Shown here: in pieces, positions 63,264-64,000 of the stretch
Position numbering within the stretch: position 1 is the first letter of the stretch
Layout: each line of letters opens with the position of its first letter
Assembly (NCBI GenBank): GCA_018105865.1
Contig: CM030863.1
Location: 514,501 to 578,500, forward strand
Direction of reading: 5' to 3'
Length of the DNA: 64,000 nt
Source of the DNA: Metaphire vulgaris
Lineage: Eukaryota > Annelida > Clitellata > Crassiclitellata > Megascolecidae
Notes under the pieces: model-generated
What the model was told of the DNA's origin: nothing
The model's input: only the letters and a program-made list of their open reading frames with translations
Databases searched by the model: none
Translations under genes and position numbers: made by a program

Positions 63264-64000
63264 ATATATTCAGTATGATAAACTCCAATGGATATGTATG
63301 CCGTCAAATTTGTTTTGTTGTTTGTAGGTGGAATATAATTTTAACGAATGGAAATCAAATAGAGGGCTATAACAGGCACAGTGGTAGCTAGCAATGGCGT
63401 AGCCAAGATACCGGGAATAAGGGGCACAGCAACATTTTCGGTTAAAAAGTCTTCGGTGAGCAAAAAGTTCTTCAAAGGATTTCCTGGCACATTCTTCGAT
63501 CATTCTATCTTTCCCCGCAAGAAATATATCCCAAGGGTTTTGTGCATATCCCAATACCTGTCCCATAAGTAGAGGTGGGCATGGCCTTCGTGATCATTGG
63601 GTGAAAAGGTGACGGGTCGAAACCCTTTACCTTCATATTTCCCTATGGTATCCTCTCAAAAACTGAAGCCTTATAGAAGTTTACGCCTATGCCCCTGACT
63701 ACTGCAATTGCTTTTTGCTGCAAGCAGATGGAATGGAATTGACAGTAATAAAATGTATTATTAGTAATTTTAGTATAATTATTATTATTTAATATTACAC
63801 TGGGTTGCAAAAAAATGTTGAAACTTGTCTAAGTTTTTAAAACTGATTTATGACAATTTTGTACACTAAAATTGAAAATGACACTGGTTTCTTTGAATCA
63901 CGTCAGGTTTTTTGCTAATTTGATTTTTTAAAATCTAGTCTTATAACTAAATCGATTTCATCTTGGAACATAAGTGGACAATCAAAATTTATTTGTCAGT
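63264..64000. repeat. Unit C continuation and start of a mariner-like element
   Basis: 63,264-63,790 continues the conserved flank (GTATGCCGTCAAATTTG, AATGGCGTAGCCAAG). From about 63,797, CACTGGGTTGCAAAAAAATG looks like the terminus of a mariner-type element that runs out of the window. Confidence 0.6.

Overview
The window is animal nuclear DNA, most likely from a marine bilaterian invertebrate. Protein-coding sequence sits in short exons with GT..AG introns, conserved exon phases and the standard genetic code. The rest is dense in microsatellites, LINE ends, short hAT-like elements, a Helitron and an LTR retrotransposon. There are no bacterial-type operons, ribosome binding sites or CRISPR arrays. 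I cannot fix the phylum from sequence alone. All exon models below were built by eye from splice signals, reading phase and similarity to known families.

Region 1 (about 2.5-21.9 kb, minus strand) is one AMPA-type ionotropic glutamate receptor gene. I can join 15 coding exons, from a signal peptide exon at 21,869 to the fourth membrane segment and stop at 2,540. They give about 964 residues: amino-terminal domain, ligand-binding halves S1 and S2, M1, pore loop, M3 and M4. The pore Q/R site is arginine in the genomic DNA (codon CGA), a state that mammalian GluA2 reaches only by RNA editing. Exon 3 appears to lack one base.

Region 2 (about 26.4-30.6 kb, minus strand) is an immunoglobulin-superfamily (IgSF) membrane receptor gene with three Ig exons, a membrane exon and a cytoplasmic tail. 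It carries one single-base deletion and two in-frame stops, so it is either a decaying gene or a poorly resolved stretch.

Region 3 (about 34.0-40.9 kb, plus strand), head-to-head with region 2, is the most unusual gene: three Ig-like exons, a membrane segment, a basic plus dileucine tail, then two large exons that each encode a six-bladed NHL-like beta-propeller predicted to lie in the cytoplasm.

Region 4 (about 41-64 kb, minus strand) is a tandem array of two-Ig proteins that end in a GPI-anchor-like signal. Copy A (42.6-47.8 kb) and copy B (50.1-58.0 kb) share exon structure and 3' flanks. The 3' flank of a copy C begins near 60.0 kb, is split by a 2.6 kb LTR retrotransposon, and runs off the window. 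Paralogous empty sites date several transposon insertions to after the duplication.

Taken together, regions 2-4 look like a cluster of diversified IgSF cell-surface genes: a tail-signalling type, an intracellular-propeller type and a GPI-anchored type. Such clusters often serve self/non-self or immune recognition; that role is inference here. Between genes the sequence is mostly repeats; larger stretches are described in the feature list.
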